From positions 1 to 64,000 of the forward strand of contig NZ_SMKO01000025.1 of assembly GCF_004348685.1 (NCBI RefSeq): a stretch of 64,000 nucleotides of DNA. Reading direction: 5' to 3'. The DNA comes from Nonomuraea deserti (GTDB lineage Bacteria > Actinomycetota > Actinomycetes > Streptosporangiales > Streptosporangiaceae). Position numbers and translations under genes: made by a program. A model generated the notes under the pieces. The model ran no database searches and was not told the DNA's origin. It saw nothing but the letters and a program-made list of their open reading frames with translations. How positions within the stretch are numbered: position 1 is the first letter of the stretch; each line of letters begins with the position of its first letter. Below, piece by piece: positions 1-8,521 of the stretch.

Positions 1-558
1 GGCGAGCACCAGGCGCACCGCCCGCTCCCGCAGCTCGTCACCCAGGGCGGCGGGCAGGGTGGGCAGCCCGCGGACGAGCAGGCCGACGACCCCCATGACG
101 TCGCCCGTGCCGACGTCGGTGCGCAGCGCCCCCTCGTCGTGGGCGGCGCTCACGATCTGGTCGAGGACCTCCAGCAGGCGGACGCGGGCCTCGTTGATCT
201 CGGGCGTGCCGGCCACGCGGTGCACCTGCGCCCCCGCGACCGAGATGAGCAGGTCGAGCCGTAGGTCGGCGCAGCCGCGCACGAACCGGCTGAGCGCGTC
301 CCACGCCCAGGTCTCCTCCTCGCGTGCCTTCTGCGCGAGCGCGATCATGCGTTCGAGGGCGTCGGCCAGCACGGCGTGGATGAGGCTGTCGCGGTCGGGG
401 AAGTGCCGGTAGAGCGTGCCCGCCCCCACACCGGCGAGCCGTGCGACCTCGTCCATCGCGGCGCCGGGGCCCTGCTCGGCGAACACCTCCCTGGCGGTGT
501 CGATGATCAGCTCCCGGTTGCGTTGTGCGTCCGCTCTCAGTTGGCCCGGCGCGCGCAT
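1..558 (-). CDS. TetR/AcrR family transcriptional regulator (3' end outside window)
   Basis: A DNA-binding repressor, incomplete because the reading frame runs off the left edge without a stop; about 186 residues are visible. The start is the ATG whose complement lies at 556-558, giving MRAPGQLRADAQRNRELI. A TetR helix-turn-helix follows at about residues 12-58, with the typical GVGAGTLYRHFPDRDSL recognition helix. The remaining visible part is a helical ligand-binding domain. It is divergent from the reductase at 685, with 126 bp between them holding a promoter and an inverted repeat, so it probably represses itself and the reductase. The inducer is unknown. Confidence 0.85.
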   Translation of the reverse strand, partial: MRAPGQLRADAQRNRELIIDTAREVFAEQGPGAAMDEVARLAGVGAGTLYRHFPDRDSLIHAVLADALERMIALAQKAREEETWAWDALSRFVRGCADLRLDLLISVAGAQVHRVAGTPEINEARVRLLEVLDQIVSAAHDEGALRTDVGTGDVMGVVGLLVRGLPTLPAALGDELRERAVRLVLA

Positions 559-602
559 ATCGGCTGGCCGCCTCTCGTGTGCTGGAGTGTGCTGGAGATC
601 GC

Positions 603-656
603 TTGACGTGGCTCTCCAAAGCAGCATAACGTCTGGAAAGCGGAGAAAATTTCTCC
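603..656 (+). promoter_or_regulatory. Promoter and candidate TetR operator for the reductase
   Basis: A -35-like TTGACG at 603-608 and a -10-like CATAAC at 625-630 are 16 bp apart. Just downstream lies a perfect inverted repeat, GGAGAAA at 642-648 and TTTCTCC at 650-656, separated by one base. It sits where it could block transcription of the gene at 685, between divergent regulator and target. The promoter match is weak; the inverted repeat is exact. Confidence 0.45.
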
Positions 657-684
657 ACATATAGCGCTGTGGGGGGTTGTGCCC

Positions 685-1710
685 ATGATGAAAGCACTGG
701 TCGCCCGGGACTACGGCCCGCCCGAATTGCTCCAGATCGAGGATCTGCCGATTCCCGAGCCGGGCCCTGGCCAGATTCTGGTGAAGGTCGCGGCGGCCTC
801 GCTCAACGCCGCCGACCTGATGCTCACGAGCGGGGCCATCAGGGACAGCTTCGAGCTCCGCTTCCCCTGCGTCCCCGGCACCGACTTCGCGGGCACGGTC
901 ACCGGGCTCGGCCCCGGCGTGACCTCCTTCGCGACAGGCGACGAGGTGTTCGGCTTCGGCGCCCCGCCCTCGTACGCCGAGCGCTTCGGACTGGCCGCGG
1001 TCACCTCGGGCGCGCTCGCCGAATACGCGACTTTCCAGGCCGAGGGTCCCTACGTGGCCACGAGGCCGGAAGGGCTCGCGCCCGAGACCGCCGCGGCGCT
1101 GGCGAGCACCGGCATGAGCGCGGCGGCGGCCCTGGAGGACGGCGCGTTCCTGCCGGGCGAGCGGGTGCTGGTCATCGGCGCGACAGGCGGCATCGGGAGC
1201 GTCGCCGTGCCCCTGCTGGCCAAGGAGAAGCAGGCCGAGGTCATCGCCACCGCGATCCCCGGGCACGCCGGCTACGCGCGCGGGCTCGGCGCGTCCGCCA
1301 CGATCGACTACCTGGCATACGACGTCGTCGAGGAGACCCTGCGCCTGCACCCCGGCGGCGTCGACGCCATCGTCAACCTGGTGCTCGACGGCGAGCGGCT
1401 CACCGAGGCGGTCAGGGCGCTCCGGCCCGGCGGCCGCCTGATCACCACGACGCTCGGCTCGCTCGGCCACGGCTCCCTGGGCAGGGACGACATCACCGTA
1501 CGGGTCGTCAACGGCCCCCCCAGCCTGCGCCCCGGCACCTTCACCGCGCTCGCCGCCCGCGCGCTCGACGGTACCCTCGGCGACATGATCAGCCGCCGTT
1601 ACGCGTTCGCCGAGGCCGGGCGGGCAATGCAGGACCTCGCCGCCGCCCGGCACACCCGCGGCAAATACGTCGTCAGGATGCCGGACGCTCAGGCCAGCCG
1701 CCCGCGGTAG
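685..1710 (+). CDS. Medium-chain reductase, NADP-dependent quinone oxidoreductase type
   Basis: A 341-residue zinc-free medium-chain dehydrogenase/reductase, expected to reduce a quinone or enone with NADPH in the cytoplasm. The N-terminal GroES-like domain carries YGPPELL and PGTDFAG motifs. The Rossmann half has the glycine-rich GATGGIGS turn at about residue 165. The Cys/His ligands of zinc alcohol dehydrogenases are absent. The start is ATG 685 with a run of G at 671-676 as ribosome site; GTG 679 and ATG 688 are also in frame. It is divergent from a TetR regulator, and its 3' end overlaps the convergent metallohydrolase by 22 bp. The substrate cannot be told from sequence. Confidence 0.85.
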   Translation: MMKALVARDYGPPELLQIEDLPIPEPGPGQILVKVAAASLNAADLMLTSGAIRDSFELRFPCVPGTDFAGTVTGLGPGVTSFATGDEVFGFGAPPSYAERFGLAAVTSGALAEYATFQAEGPYVATRPEGLAPETAAALASTGMSAAAALEDGAFLPGERVLVIGATGGIGSVAVPLLAKEKQAEVIATAIPGHAGYARGLGASATIDYLAYDVVEETLRLHPGGVDAIVNLVLDGERLTEAVRALRPGGRLITTTLGSLGHGSLGRDDITVRVVNGPPSLRPGTFTALAARALDGTLGDMISRRYAFAEAGRAMQDLAAARHTRGKYVVRMPDAQASRPR

Positions 1711-3704
1711 ACCTCCCTGGCCCGCTCGTACACCTCCAGGTGGTCGTCGAGCTGGTCCCCCGTATCGAACCTGCCGAACTCGCGCAGCAGCGCCTCCAGC
1801 CGGTCCAGCCACGCCAGGCACCACCGGACGTCCGCCTCCCTGGCCACGTGTGAGCCGGCGACGTCCACGTACACCGGGCTGGTGTGCGCGTGGACGCCGC
1901 GCCGGTGCAGGGTGCGCGGATGCGGCGGGCCGGTGGCGACGGCGACCACGTACGTCGGCTCGTCCGCCACCAGCGTCGCGGCCAACCGCCCCGGCGGCCC
2001 CTGCGCCAGCACGCCCTCGGCGGTGCGGATCTCCAGCCGCTCGACCTCGGGACCGATCGAGGTGACCACGATCTCCGCCCGCTGCCCGGGCGCCAGGTCC
2101 AGCGTGTCGCCCGGGCCATGCCCGTTGACGGCGAGCTCCAGCCACGGCCCGGTCGTGGCGAACGTGCGGCCGAGCAGGATCGCCTCGGCGTACGACTCGG
2201 CGGTCAGCGGGCCGGCCACGTTGGCGTACACCCGCTCCCATCCGGGCGGGCTCGACGCGGTCCCGCGGCGGCAGAACGACAACACCGCGTCCGTGCCGGC
2301 CGTGACCGCGAGCCTGTTGCCCGCGCCGACGAGCCGCCGGTAGACGGCCGCGGTGCCGGCGACGGAGGAGTGGTTGAGCACATCCAGGGCGTCGATCAGG
2401 CCCAGCGCCGCGTCCGCGACGATCTCCCTGGCCGAGCAGTTGCGCCTGCGGCCGAGCACCACGTCGGGCGGATCGCCCTCGCCGAACGCCGTGTGGAACG
2501 GATGCCCGTACCCGATCACCCCGCCGAGCGCCCGCAGCTCCTCGCACGCCACGGCGTTGGGCGGCCAGTCGGCCGTGCCCTGGAAGCCCGTGTGGCAGCG
2601 CTGTGGCGGCTCCTGGAGCCCGAACGCGGTGAGGTGCCCGACCAGGTCGTTCCGGTATTCGACGCCGATCCTGGCCAGATGCCTGGCGTCCGACCACGGC
2701 AGGTCCTGGCCCGCCCAGTGCGCCAGCGCCTCCAGGTCGTAGACCCGCTCGCTCGCCACGTTGCCCGCCACGAGATTGAGCACGTGCAGGTCCTCGCCGT
2801 GCTGCGCGGCCGCGGCCAGCTCGGGCGCGGCGGGCTCCTCGCCCATCCAGTTGAGGTGCACGTGCAGGTCGCCGCCGTACCAGCCGCGGGCGGCGGCGTC
2901 GTAGAGCCGCTCGGGAGCCAGCTCGACCAGCGCCTCCGCGCCCGCCTCCGGCGTGATCACGATCTCGGCCGACGCGTACTCCATCCCCCTGGCCACCGTC
3001 ACCGTGAGCGGCTCGGCGGGCACCGCGACCACGAGATCGTCGCCATGAAAGTACGGTCTGCGCAGGGCGTCGACCTTGTGGGGAGCGCCCTCGGGATACC
3101 AGCCCTGGCCGTTCGCGCCCGTCACGCTCCACCGGCACGGAAACCCCGCCCGCACCCTGACCGCGGCCGGCGCCGCCCTGCGGCACAGCAGGGTCAGGTC
3201 CACCGGCCGGCCGTCGGCGGTGACGGACCCGCCGGTCCCGACCACCTTGGCGCCGCGTGGCGGCACTTCGTACGCGGTGCCGTCCACCACGACCGTGACG
3301 GGCTCGTCCCTGCTGGAGTCGAGGAGCAGCGACGTGCGGAACGGCCGGTCGTCCAGCACGACCTGCGTGATCGCTTCGAGCGTGACCCCGTCGGGGGTGA
3401 GCCGCAGCGCGGCGAGATTGTCCACGACGTCGCCGCCGAGCGCGTCACGCACCACCCGGTCGGCGTCGACCCCGCCGAGGAGGTCTTCGAGCCCGTCCTG
3501 GGGGAGCTCGGGATGGCGCTCGGCGAGCTGGCGCAGTCCGGCACCCCAGAAGTCGTACCGGGTGTAGAGGAAGACGGTGGTCCAGGCCTGGACGACGTAC
3601 GTGAGGGGCGGCTCGCCCCAGCAGACACCGTGCGCGTCACGCAGCGCACGGTAGTCGGCCAGTGCGCGAGCCACCGGTTCGGGGAACAGCGGATCGTCAC
3701 TCAT
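1689..3704 (-). CDS. CehA/McbA-like metal-dependent hydrolase
   Basis: A 671-residue protein with a PHP-like metal-binding domain in its C-terminal half. The phosphoesterase-type motif GGDLHVHLNW lies near residue 280, and further metal-ligand candidates are in GYGHPFH and TAGTDAVL. This arrangement matches the CehA/McbA family, whose best known member hydrolyses carbaryl. The N-terminal ~270 residues are a beta-rich extension with no catalytic motif I recognise. No signal peptide is visible. It lies 75 bp downstream of the HesB-like gene on the same strand and could be co-transcribed. The family call is fairly firm; the substrate is unknown. Confidence 0.7.
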   Translation of the reverse strand: MSDDPLFPEPVARALADYRALRDAHGVCWGEPPLTYVVQAWTTVFLYTRYDFWGAGLRQLAERHPELPQDGLEDLLGGVDADRVVRDALGGDVVDNLAALRLTPDGVTLEAITQVVLDDRPFRTSLLLDSSRDEPVTVVVDGTAYEVPPRGAKVVGTGGSVTADGRPVDLTLLCRRAAPAAVRVRAGFPCRWSVTGANGQGWYPEGAPHKVDALRRPYFHGDDLVVAVPAEPLTVTVARGMEYASAEIVITPEAGAEALVELAPERLYDAAARGWYGGDLHVHLNWMGEEPAAPELAAAAQHGEDLHVLNLVAGNVASERVYDLEALAHWAGQDLPWSDARHLARIGVEYRNDLVGHLTAFGLQEPPQRCHTGFQGTADWPPNAVACEELRALGGVIGYGHPFHTAFGEGDPPDVVLGRRRNCSAREIVADAALGLIDALDVLNHSSVAGTAAVYRRLVGAGNRLAVTAGTDAVLSFCRRGTASSPPGWERVYANVAGPLTAESYAEAILLGRTFATTGPWLELAVNGHGPGDTLDLAPGQRAEIVVTSIGPEVERLEIRTAEGVLAQGPPGRLAATLVADEPTYVVAVATGPPHPRTLHRRGVHAHTSPVYVDVAGSHVAREADVRWCLAWLDRLEALLREFGRFDTGDQLDDHLEVYERAREVYRGRLA

Positions 3705-3779
3705 CGGACACTCCCTGAATCGGACGCGTCGTCATCGTGACATGAATCGACCGCTACGTCCCCCGCGATGTACGTACGG

Positions 3780-4064
3780 TCAGGCGCGCCGGCCCAGGCT
3801 GAACGTCGGCTGTCCTGGAACGCTCTGCTGGGCGTCCAGCGCCTTGTCGTCCAGGATCGGCGCCGCGTCCTCCGACACGAAGACGCGTACGTCTCCCTTC
3901 TCCACGACCTGGTCGCCCGCGTACGGCGTGCTCACCAGGGTGACTTCGAGCGTTCCCGCCTCGTCGGTCTTCGGGGCGATGCGCAGGCCGGCGTCGGCGG
4001 GCACGTCCTCCCCGACCATGAGGTCGCGGATCGCCTCAACGGCATTGTCTGTCAGTGTCAGCAC
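3780..4064 (-). CDS. HesB/IscA-like iron-sulfur assembly family protein lacking cysteines
   Basis: A 94-residue small protein with the HesB/IscA fold signature: LTLTDNAVEAIRDL at the N-terminus, then ADAGLRI, and a C-terminal DDKALDAQ segment. The start is a GTG at 4064, chosen because AAAGGAG lies six bases upstream at 4071-4077; a longer reading frame would add 18 unlikely residues. True IscA proteins bind iron or clusters with three conserved cysteines, but this one has no cysteine at all. It therefore probably does not carry a cluster in the classical way. Cysteine-free homologues are common in actinomycetes, so this is a subfamily trait rather than damage. Confidence 0.75.
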   Translation of the reverse strand: MLTLTDNAVEAIRDLMVGEDVPADAGLRIAPKTDEAGTLEVTLVSTPYAGDQVVEKGDVRVFVSEDAAPILDDKALDAQQSVPGQPTFSLGRRA

Positions 4065-4189
4065 AACAGACTCCTTTCGCTCGCGGAACCTTCGCCTCCC
4101 CTCCGCCCTCCGCCCCAAACCCGGGCCGGCCTCCGCCGCGAGCCCGGCGGCCCGGCATGCCCGCAGGGGTCGCGGGTAGCGGGACGCTC

Positions 4190-4849
4190 ATGACCAAGAC
4201 CGACAAAGCCGTCATGGACGTGCTGCTCGACCGCTACGGCCGCACGTTCGCGAACGAGGCCGGAATCAAGCTGGCCGACCAGCCGAAACCGCTCTACCAA
4301 CTGCTCGTCCTGGCCACCCTGCTCAGCGCGCGGATCTCGGCGGACGTGGCGGTGGCGGCCACCCGGGAGCTGTTCGCGGCCGGGTACTCCACGCCGAAGG
4401 CCATGCGGGAGGCGACCTGGCAGGACCGGGTGGACGCGCTGGGCCGCGGCCACTACCGCCGCTACGACGAGCGCACCGCCACCATGCTGGGCCAGGGGGC
4501 CGAACTGCTCCTCGACCGGTGGAAGGGCGACCTGCGCCGCCTGCGCGACGAGGCGGGCGGCGATCCGCGCGAAGTCGCCGGCATGCTGATGGAGCTCCCC
4601 GGCATCGGGCCGACCGGCGCGGACATCTTCCTGCGCGAGGCCCAGGCGGTCTGGCCCCAGGTCGCGCCGCACCTGGACAAGAAGGTGCTGGACGGCGCGG
4701 CCAACGTCGGGCTGCCGCGCCAGGAGCGCTCGCTGGCCCGGCTGGCCCGCTCCGGCGACGAGCTGGCCCGCCTGTCCGCCGCCCTCGTACGGGTGTCCCG
4801 CAGCAAGAGGACCGCCGAGGAGGTGAAGTCCGCGGCGGCGGCCCGCTGA
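4190..4849 (+). CDS. HhH-GPD superfamily base-excision repair protein, endonuclease III-like
   Basis: A 219-residue protein with a helix-hairpin-helix motif LPGIG at residues 136-140 and the conserved aspartate at D163 (HLDKK). In endonuclease III the hairpin reads GRKTA and supplies the catalytic lysine; here it reads GPTGA, so that lysine is missing, as is the C-terminal four-cysteine iron-sulfur loop. By family logic it would be at most a monofunctional glycosylase or a DNA-binding relative. The start is ATG 4190; the longer frame upstream is Pro-rich and overlaps the divergent HesB-like gene. It could be a repair enzyme for an undetermined lesion. Confidence 0.7.
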   Translation: MTKTDKAVMDVLLDRYGRTFANEAGIKLADQPKPLYQLLVLATLLSARISADVAVAATRELFAAGYSTPKAMREATWQDRVDALGRGHYRRYDERTATMLGQGAELLLDRWKGDLRRLRDEAGGDPREVAGMLMELPGIGPTGADIFLREAQAVWPQVAPHLDKKVLDGAANVGLPRQERSLARLARSGDELARLSAALVRVSRSKRTAEEVKSAAAAR

Positions 4850-4850
4850 C

Positions 4851-4905
4851 GGTGGCGGCCCGGTGGCGGCCCGGTGGCGGCCCGGTGGCGGCCCGGCGGC
4901 GGCCC
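4851..4905. repeat. 11-bp tandem repeat directly after a stop codon
   Basis: Five contiguous copies of GGTGGCGGCCC, the fifth with one change, begin two bases after the TGA of the HhH-GPD gene, followed by a degenerate partial copy. Eleven is not a multiple of three. It fills part of the 205-bp gap before the enoyl-CoA hydratase. Confidence 0.85.
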
Positions 4906-5054
4906 GGCGGTGGCGGAAGGGCCTGCGGAAGGGCGTGCGGAAGCCTGGCCGCGTCGAAGGTGGCGCGCGTCGGAGCCGGCCGTCGGGAGGACGGGGTGCG
5001 GATCGTGCGGGAAGGCGGCGGGGAGCGGGGGATCCGCTCTGTTAGGTTCGACGT

Positions 5055-5828
5055 ATGGGTGAGTTTGTGAGCGTCGAGGTGGCCGACCAGATCGCCACGA
5101 TCCGTCTTGACCGTCCGAAGATGAACGCCCTCAACGGCCAGGTCCAGCAGGAGATCGGCGAGGCCGCCGGCCTCGTCGACGCCGACCCGCAGGTGCAGGC
5201 GGTGATCATCTACGGAGGCGAGAAGGTCTTCGCGGCGGGCGCCGACATCAAGGAGATGGCCGACATGTCCTATGCCGACATGTCCACTCATTCCCGTATG
5301 CTTCAGGCCTGCTTCACCGCGGTCACCCGCATCGGCAAGCCGGTCATCGCCGCCATCACCGGCTACGCCCTGGGCGGCGGCTGCGAGCTCGCCCTCTGCG
5401 CCGACTTCCGGGTCGCCGGAGAGTCGGCCAAGCTGGGGCAGCCCGAGATCCTGCTCGGCATCATCCCCGGCGCGGGCGGCACCCAGCGCCTGCCCCGCCT
5501 GATCGGCCCGGCCCGGGCGAAAGATCTGATCTTCACGGGCCGCCACGTGCCCGCCTCCGAGGCCCTCGCGATGGGCCTGGTCGACCGGGTGGTGCCCGAC
5601 GAGCAGGTCTACACCGCCGCCCTCGAATGGGCCGCCACCTTCGTCGGCGGCCCCACGATCGCGCTCCGCGCCGCCAAGCAGGCCGTTGACCAGGGGCTGG
5701 AGGTCGACCTCGACACCGGCCTCGAGATCGAGCGGCTGCAGTTCTCCGGCCTCTTCGCCACCGACGACGCCAAGATCGGCATGCGCGCGTTCGCCGAGAA
5801 GTCCAAGCCCAAATTCACCGGGCGGTAG
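5055..5828 (+). CDS. Enoyl-CoA hydratase/isomerase family protein
   Basis: A 257-residue crotonase-fold enzyme, the usual full length. It would add water across trans-2-enoyl-CoA in beta-oxidation or a related pathway. Both catalytic glutamates are present: E111 in GGGCELAL and E131 in QPEILLG, and the oxyanion-hole segment AAGADI lies at 60-65. [15 protein letters not shown] follows as in true hydratases. It begins with ATG 5055 and stands alone between the 11-bp repeat and the coiled-coil gene. The chemistry is well supported; chain-length preference is not readable. Confidence 0.9.
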   Translation: MGEFVSVEVADQIATIRLDRPKMNALNGQVQQEIGEAAGLVDADPQVQAVIIYGGEKVFAAGADIKEMADMSYADMSTHSRMLQACFTAVTRIGKPVIAAITGYALGGGCELALCADFRVAGESAKLGQPEILLGIIPGAGGTQRLPRLIGPARAKDLIFTGRHVPASEALAMGLVDRVVPDEQVYTAALEWAATFVGGPTIALRAAKQAVDQGLEVDLDTGLEIERLQFSGLFATDDAKIGMRAFAEKSKPKFTGR

Positions 5829-5937
5829 CGCCCTTCCGGACATGTCACCGCAAACTGGGCGCGGCTGCCGAGGCGGCTGATAACCCATCGGTAGCTTCGT
5901 CCGTCCCAGCAGTGGTTTGCCACTATGGTGGCGTTTC

Positions 5938-6351
5938 ATGATGCGCGTTCCCGTCCCTGTCCGGCTGCGCAAGGCCGTGCGTACGTGGTTCGACTCCCGT
6001 TACATCTCCATCGCCGATCATCGCCAGGACATCAGGGACGCGCTCTGGGAGGTCCAGACCCTGCGGCGGGAGATGGCGACCCTCCAGGGCGAGGTGGAGC
6101 GGCTGCGGAACGCACGCCCGCCCGCGGCCGGCGACAAGGCCGGCGACAAGGCCGGCGACGCCCACCGGCTCGCCCAGGAGACGGCCAAGGCGCTGGACGG
6201 CGTGCTGCAGAACGAGGTGCTCGTCTGGCAGGCCATCGACGACCTGCGCACCCGCCTGTCCGGGGGAGAGGCCCCCGTGGGAGACCAGGCGACCGGCCGG
6301 CCGGCGGACGAGCGGGCACGGGGGCGTTCCGAGGAGCAGCCGTGCGCGTGA
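5938..6351 (+). CDS. Small coiled-coil protein, unknown function
   Basis: A 137-residue protein starting at ATG 5938 (the first of two adjacent ATGs). Its N-terminus is basic (MMRVPVPVRLRKAVRTWF). A heptad-like helix spans about residues 25-60 (LWEVQTLRREMATLQGEVERL). A GDKAGDKAGD repeat links to a second helix ending in a Gly/Pro/Arg-rich tail. I do not recognise a family. Its last ten bases overlap the start of the PP-loop gene, so the two are translationally coupled and probably work together; the coiled coil may be a scaffold or partner. No membrane segment or signal peptide is evident. Confidence 0.7.
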   Translation: MMRVPVPVRLRKAVRTWFDSRYISIADHRQDIRDALWEVQTLRREMATLQGEVERLRNARPPAAGDKAGDKAGDAHRLAQETAKALDGVLQNEVLVWQAIDDLRTRLSGGEAPVGDQATGRPADERARGRSEEQPCA

Positions 6352-7547
6352 CCTGGATTGGCGCGGATCTGACGTTCCGCCTCGACCCGGACGACGAGAT
6401 CACCGGCAAGGCCTCCGACGAGCATCCCATCAAGCTCGCCATCAACTCCTGCTCCGTCGGCGGCGTCCCTGAGGACGCCCACCCCGACCTCTTCGCCCTC
6501 GCCGCCTGGACGGTCGTGGCGCCGTGGACCCGCCGCCGCGTCTCCTTCGACCGGGCCGTATCGGCGGAGCTGGCCGAGGCCCTGCACGCCGGCTGGGGGA
6601 TCGAGGCGGGCCCCGTGGGGGCGGAGCCGCGCCGGCCAGGGGCTAGGCTCGCGATCTCGTACAGCGGCGGCGCGGACTCCGTCGCGGCGGCCGCCATGTA
6701 CCCGGAGGCGCCGTTCGTTCACTTCCGGCGTGTGCCGCACCCGCGGGTCCCCAACCGCTGGCCCCACTACCGGTCCGACGTGCTGGCCAGGCTCGCCGAG
6801 CGGACGGGCCGCGAGCTGTCCACGGTCACCTCCGACCTGGAGTACACCCTCGCCGAGCCGCGTCCCGGCTATCCGGAGCACCACGCGGTGGCGGTGGGGG
6901 CGCTGCTCCTGGCCGACCAGCTGAACCTCGGCGGGCTGGCCTTCGGCTATGAACTCGGTTCACGCTGGCTCGGCGGGGATCGCTACGTGTTGCGCTACAC
7001 GCCTGACAACCCCATGTGGGCACCGAACGGCAGATGGGGCAGGTTATTCGCGGCGGCGGGCGTGCACATCGTGCTGCCCGTGGGCGGCGTGAGCGAGGCG
7101 GTCACCATGCGCCTGGCCCTCGGCTCCGATCTGAAGAAGTACGTGCGCTGGTGCCTGCGCGGCACCGACGGGCCGTGCCGCGTCTGCGGCAAGTGCCTCT
7201 ACAAGGAGCTCATCCAGGCCGCCGTCGAGCGCCGCCCGCTCGACACCCCCATGACCGCCAGGCACCGCGCCGCGCAGTCGTGGCTCAAGAAGCCGCCCTA
7301 CGGCGGCCAGGAGATGGTCGAGTACGGGCTGGCGCGCGTCCCCGGGATCGAGCACACCCTCTTCGCCGGGGTGCTCGACTACTTCGACGCCACGGAGGAG
7401 TCCACGAGCTGGCTGGACCACTGCTACCCGCCGGCCCTCGACGAGATCCCGGCCCCGTGGCGTGCCGAGGCGGCCTCGTACATCGAGGAGAACGTCGGGC
7501 TCATGACGGAGGATGAGGTGCGGCGGGTGGAGACCTGGGGTTCCTGA
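6342..7547 (+). CDS. PP-loop (N-type ATP pyrophosphatase) enzyme with a CxxCxxC knuckle, unknown function
   Basis: A 401-residue protein beginning at GTG 6342, with GAGGAG at 6331-6336 and a 10-bp overlap with the preceding gene. Residues 108-113 are SGGADS, the PP-loop of enzymes that cleave ATP to AMP and pyrophosphate to activate a substrate. Cysteines 279, 282 and 285 (CRVCGKC) form a likely zinc or metal knuckle. The N-terminal ~100 residues are beta-rich. It is not ThiI, TilS, MnmA, QueC or asparagine synthetase by context or length. It may be a family currently carrying only a DUF name. One ATP-to-AMP analogue worth comparing is the muropeptide epimerase MurL, but I cannot confirm any relation. 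It contains a rare TTA codon at 7044. Confidence 0.75.
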   Translation: MRVTWIGADLTFRLDPDDEITGKASDEHPIKLAINSCSVGGVPEDAHPDLFALAAWTVVAPWTRRRVSFDRAVSAELAEALHAGWGIEAGPVGAEPRRPGARLAISYSGGADSVAAAAMYPEAPFVHFRRVPHPRVPNRWPHYRSDVLARLAERTGRELSTVTSDLEYTLAEPRPGYPEHHAVAVGALLLADQLNLGGLAFGYELGSRWLGGDRYVLRYTPDNPMWAPNGRWGRLFAAAGVHIVLPVGGVSEAVTMRLALGSDLKKYVRWCLRGTDGPCRVCGKCLYKELIQAAVERRPLDTPMTARHRAAQSWLKKPPYGGQEMVEYGLARVPGIEHTLFAGVLDYFDATEESTSWLDHCYPPALDEIPAPWRAEAASYIEENVGLMTEDEVRRVETWGS

Positions 7548-7612
7548 CGACACCGTCACAGCGTTACGGCGGGTGGCCGGGCAGGCGTGGAAGCGATGAA
7601 GGAGCAAGGCAC

Positions 7613-8455
7613 GTGAAGGTCTATCTGTCGGTGGACATGGAGGGCGTCACAGGGTTGACGGACCCCGAGGAGATGCACGCGGGCAAGCGCGGCTACGAGC
7701 GCGGCTGCGAGCTGATGACCGCCGACGCCAACGCCGCCGTCGAGGGCGCGTTCGACGCGGGGGCGGTCAGCGTGCTGGTCAACGACGCCCACGGGTCCAC
7801 CAAGAACCTCCGGATCGACCTGCTCGATCCCCGGGCCAGCCTCATCCGGGGGCCGGGCAAGGCCCAGCGGATGGCGCAGGGGCTCGACGGGTCGTTCCAG
7901 GCCGCCTGCTTCGTGGGCTATCACGCCCGCGCCGGCGTGCAGGACGGCGTGCTGAACCACACCTGGATGGGCAAGGAGATCCAGAACGTCCACCTCAACG
8001 GCGAGCTGTGCGGGGAGACCCGGCTCGTCGCCGCGTGCGCCGGGTTCCACGGGGTGCCGGTCGCGGTGGTGACGGGGGACGAGGCCGTCGGCGAGGAGGC
8101 GCGCGAGCTGCTCGGCGACGTCGAGACGGTCGCGGTGAAGAAGGGGATCGACAAGTTCTCGGCCGAGCTGTTGCCGCCGAGCGTCGCCCAGGCAAGGATC
8201 CGTGAGGCCACGGCGCGGGCGCTCGGCAGGTTGAGCGACTTCACGCCGTATGAGGTGGCGGCGCCGTACACGCTCGGCGTGGAGTGGAACTCCACCGCCA
8301 TCGCCGCCGCTGTGGCGCTCATCCCCGGCGTGAAGTCGGCGGGGTCGCGTCACACGGAGTTCACCACCGACGACTTCACCCAGATCATGGCGCTGTTCGG
8401 GATCTTCGCCACCATCGGCGGCCAGGTCGCCTGCGGCAGCGGTCCGTACGGCTGA
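7613..8455 (+). CDS. M55 family D-aminopeptidase (DppA-like)
   Basis: A 280-residue zinc aminopeptidase of the DppA family, which removes N-terminal D-amino acids from peptides. The metal ligands of Bacillus DppA fall at the same positions: D8 and E10 in VDMEG, H60 in DAHGS and H104 in GYHARAG, with candidate glutamates at 131 and 135. It starts at GTG 7613, with AAGGAG at 7599-7604. There is no signal peptide, so it acts in the cytoplasm. It follows the PP-loop gene by 65 bp on the same strand and might share its transcript, hinting at D-amino-acid or peptidoglycan-peptide metabolism. Confidence 0.88.
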   Translation: MKVYLSVDMEGVTGLTDPEEMHAGKRGYERGCELMTADANAAVEGAFDAGAVSVLVNDAHGSTKNLRIDLLDPRASLIRGPGKAQRMAQGLDGSFQAACFVGYHARAGVQDGVLNHTWMGKEIQNVHLNGELCGETRLVAACAGFHGVPVAVVTGDEAVGEEARELLGDVETVAVKKGIDKFSAELLPPSVAQARIREATARALGRLSDFTPYEVAAPYTLGVEWNSTAIAAAVALIPGVKSAGSRHTEFTTDDFTQIMALFGIFATIGGQVACGSGPYG

Positions 8456-8521
8456 GATGACGGGTGACAGGGCGTGGGGATGACGGTGAGAGCCCGGGAA
8501 CGGGTGTAGGGGGCGGGTGAC

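Noticed and set aside
1884..3740. A 618-codon plus-strand frame
   Set aside because: Antisense to the metallohydrolase; no domain, shadow composition.
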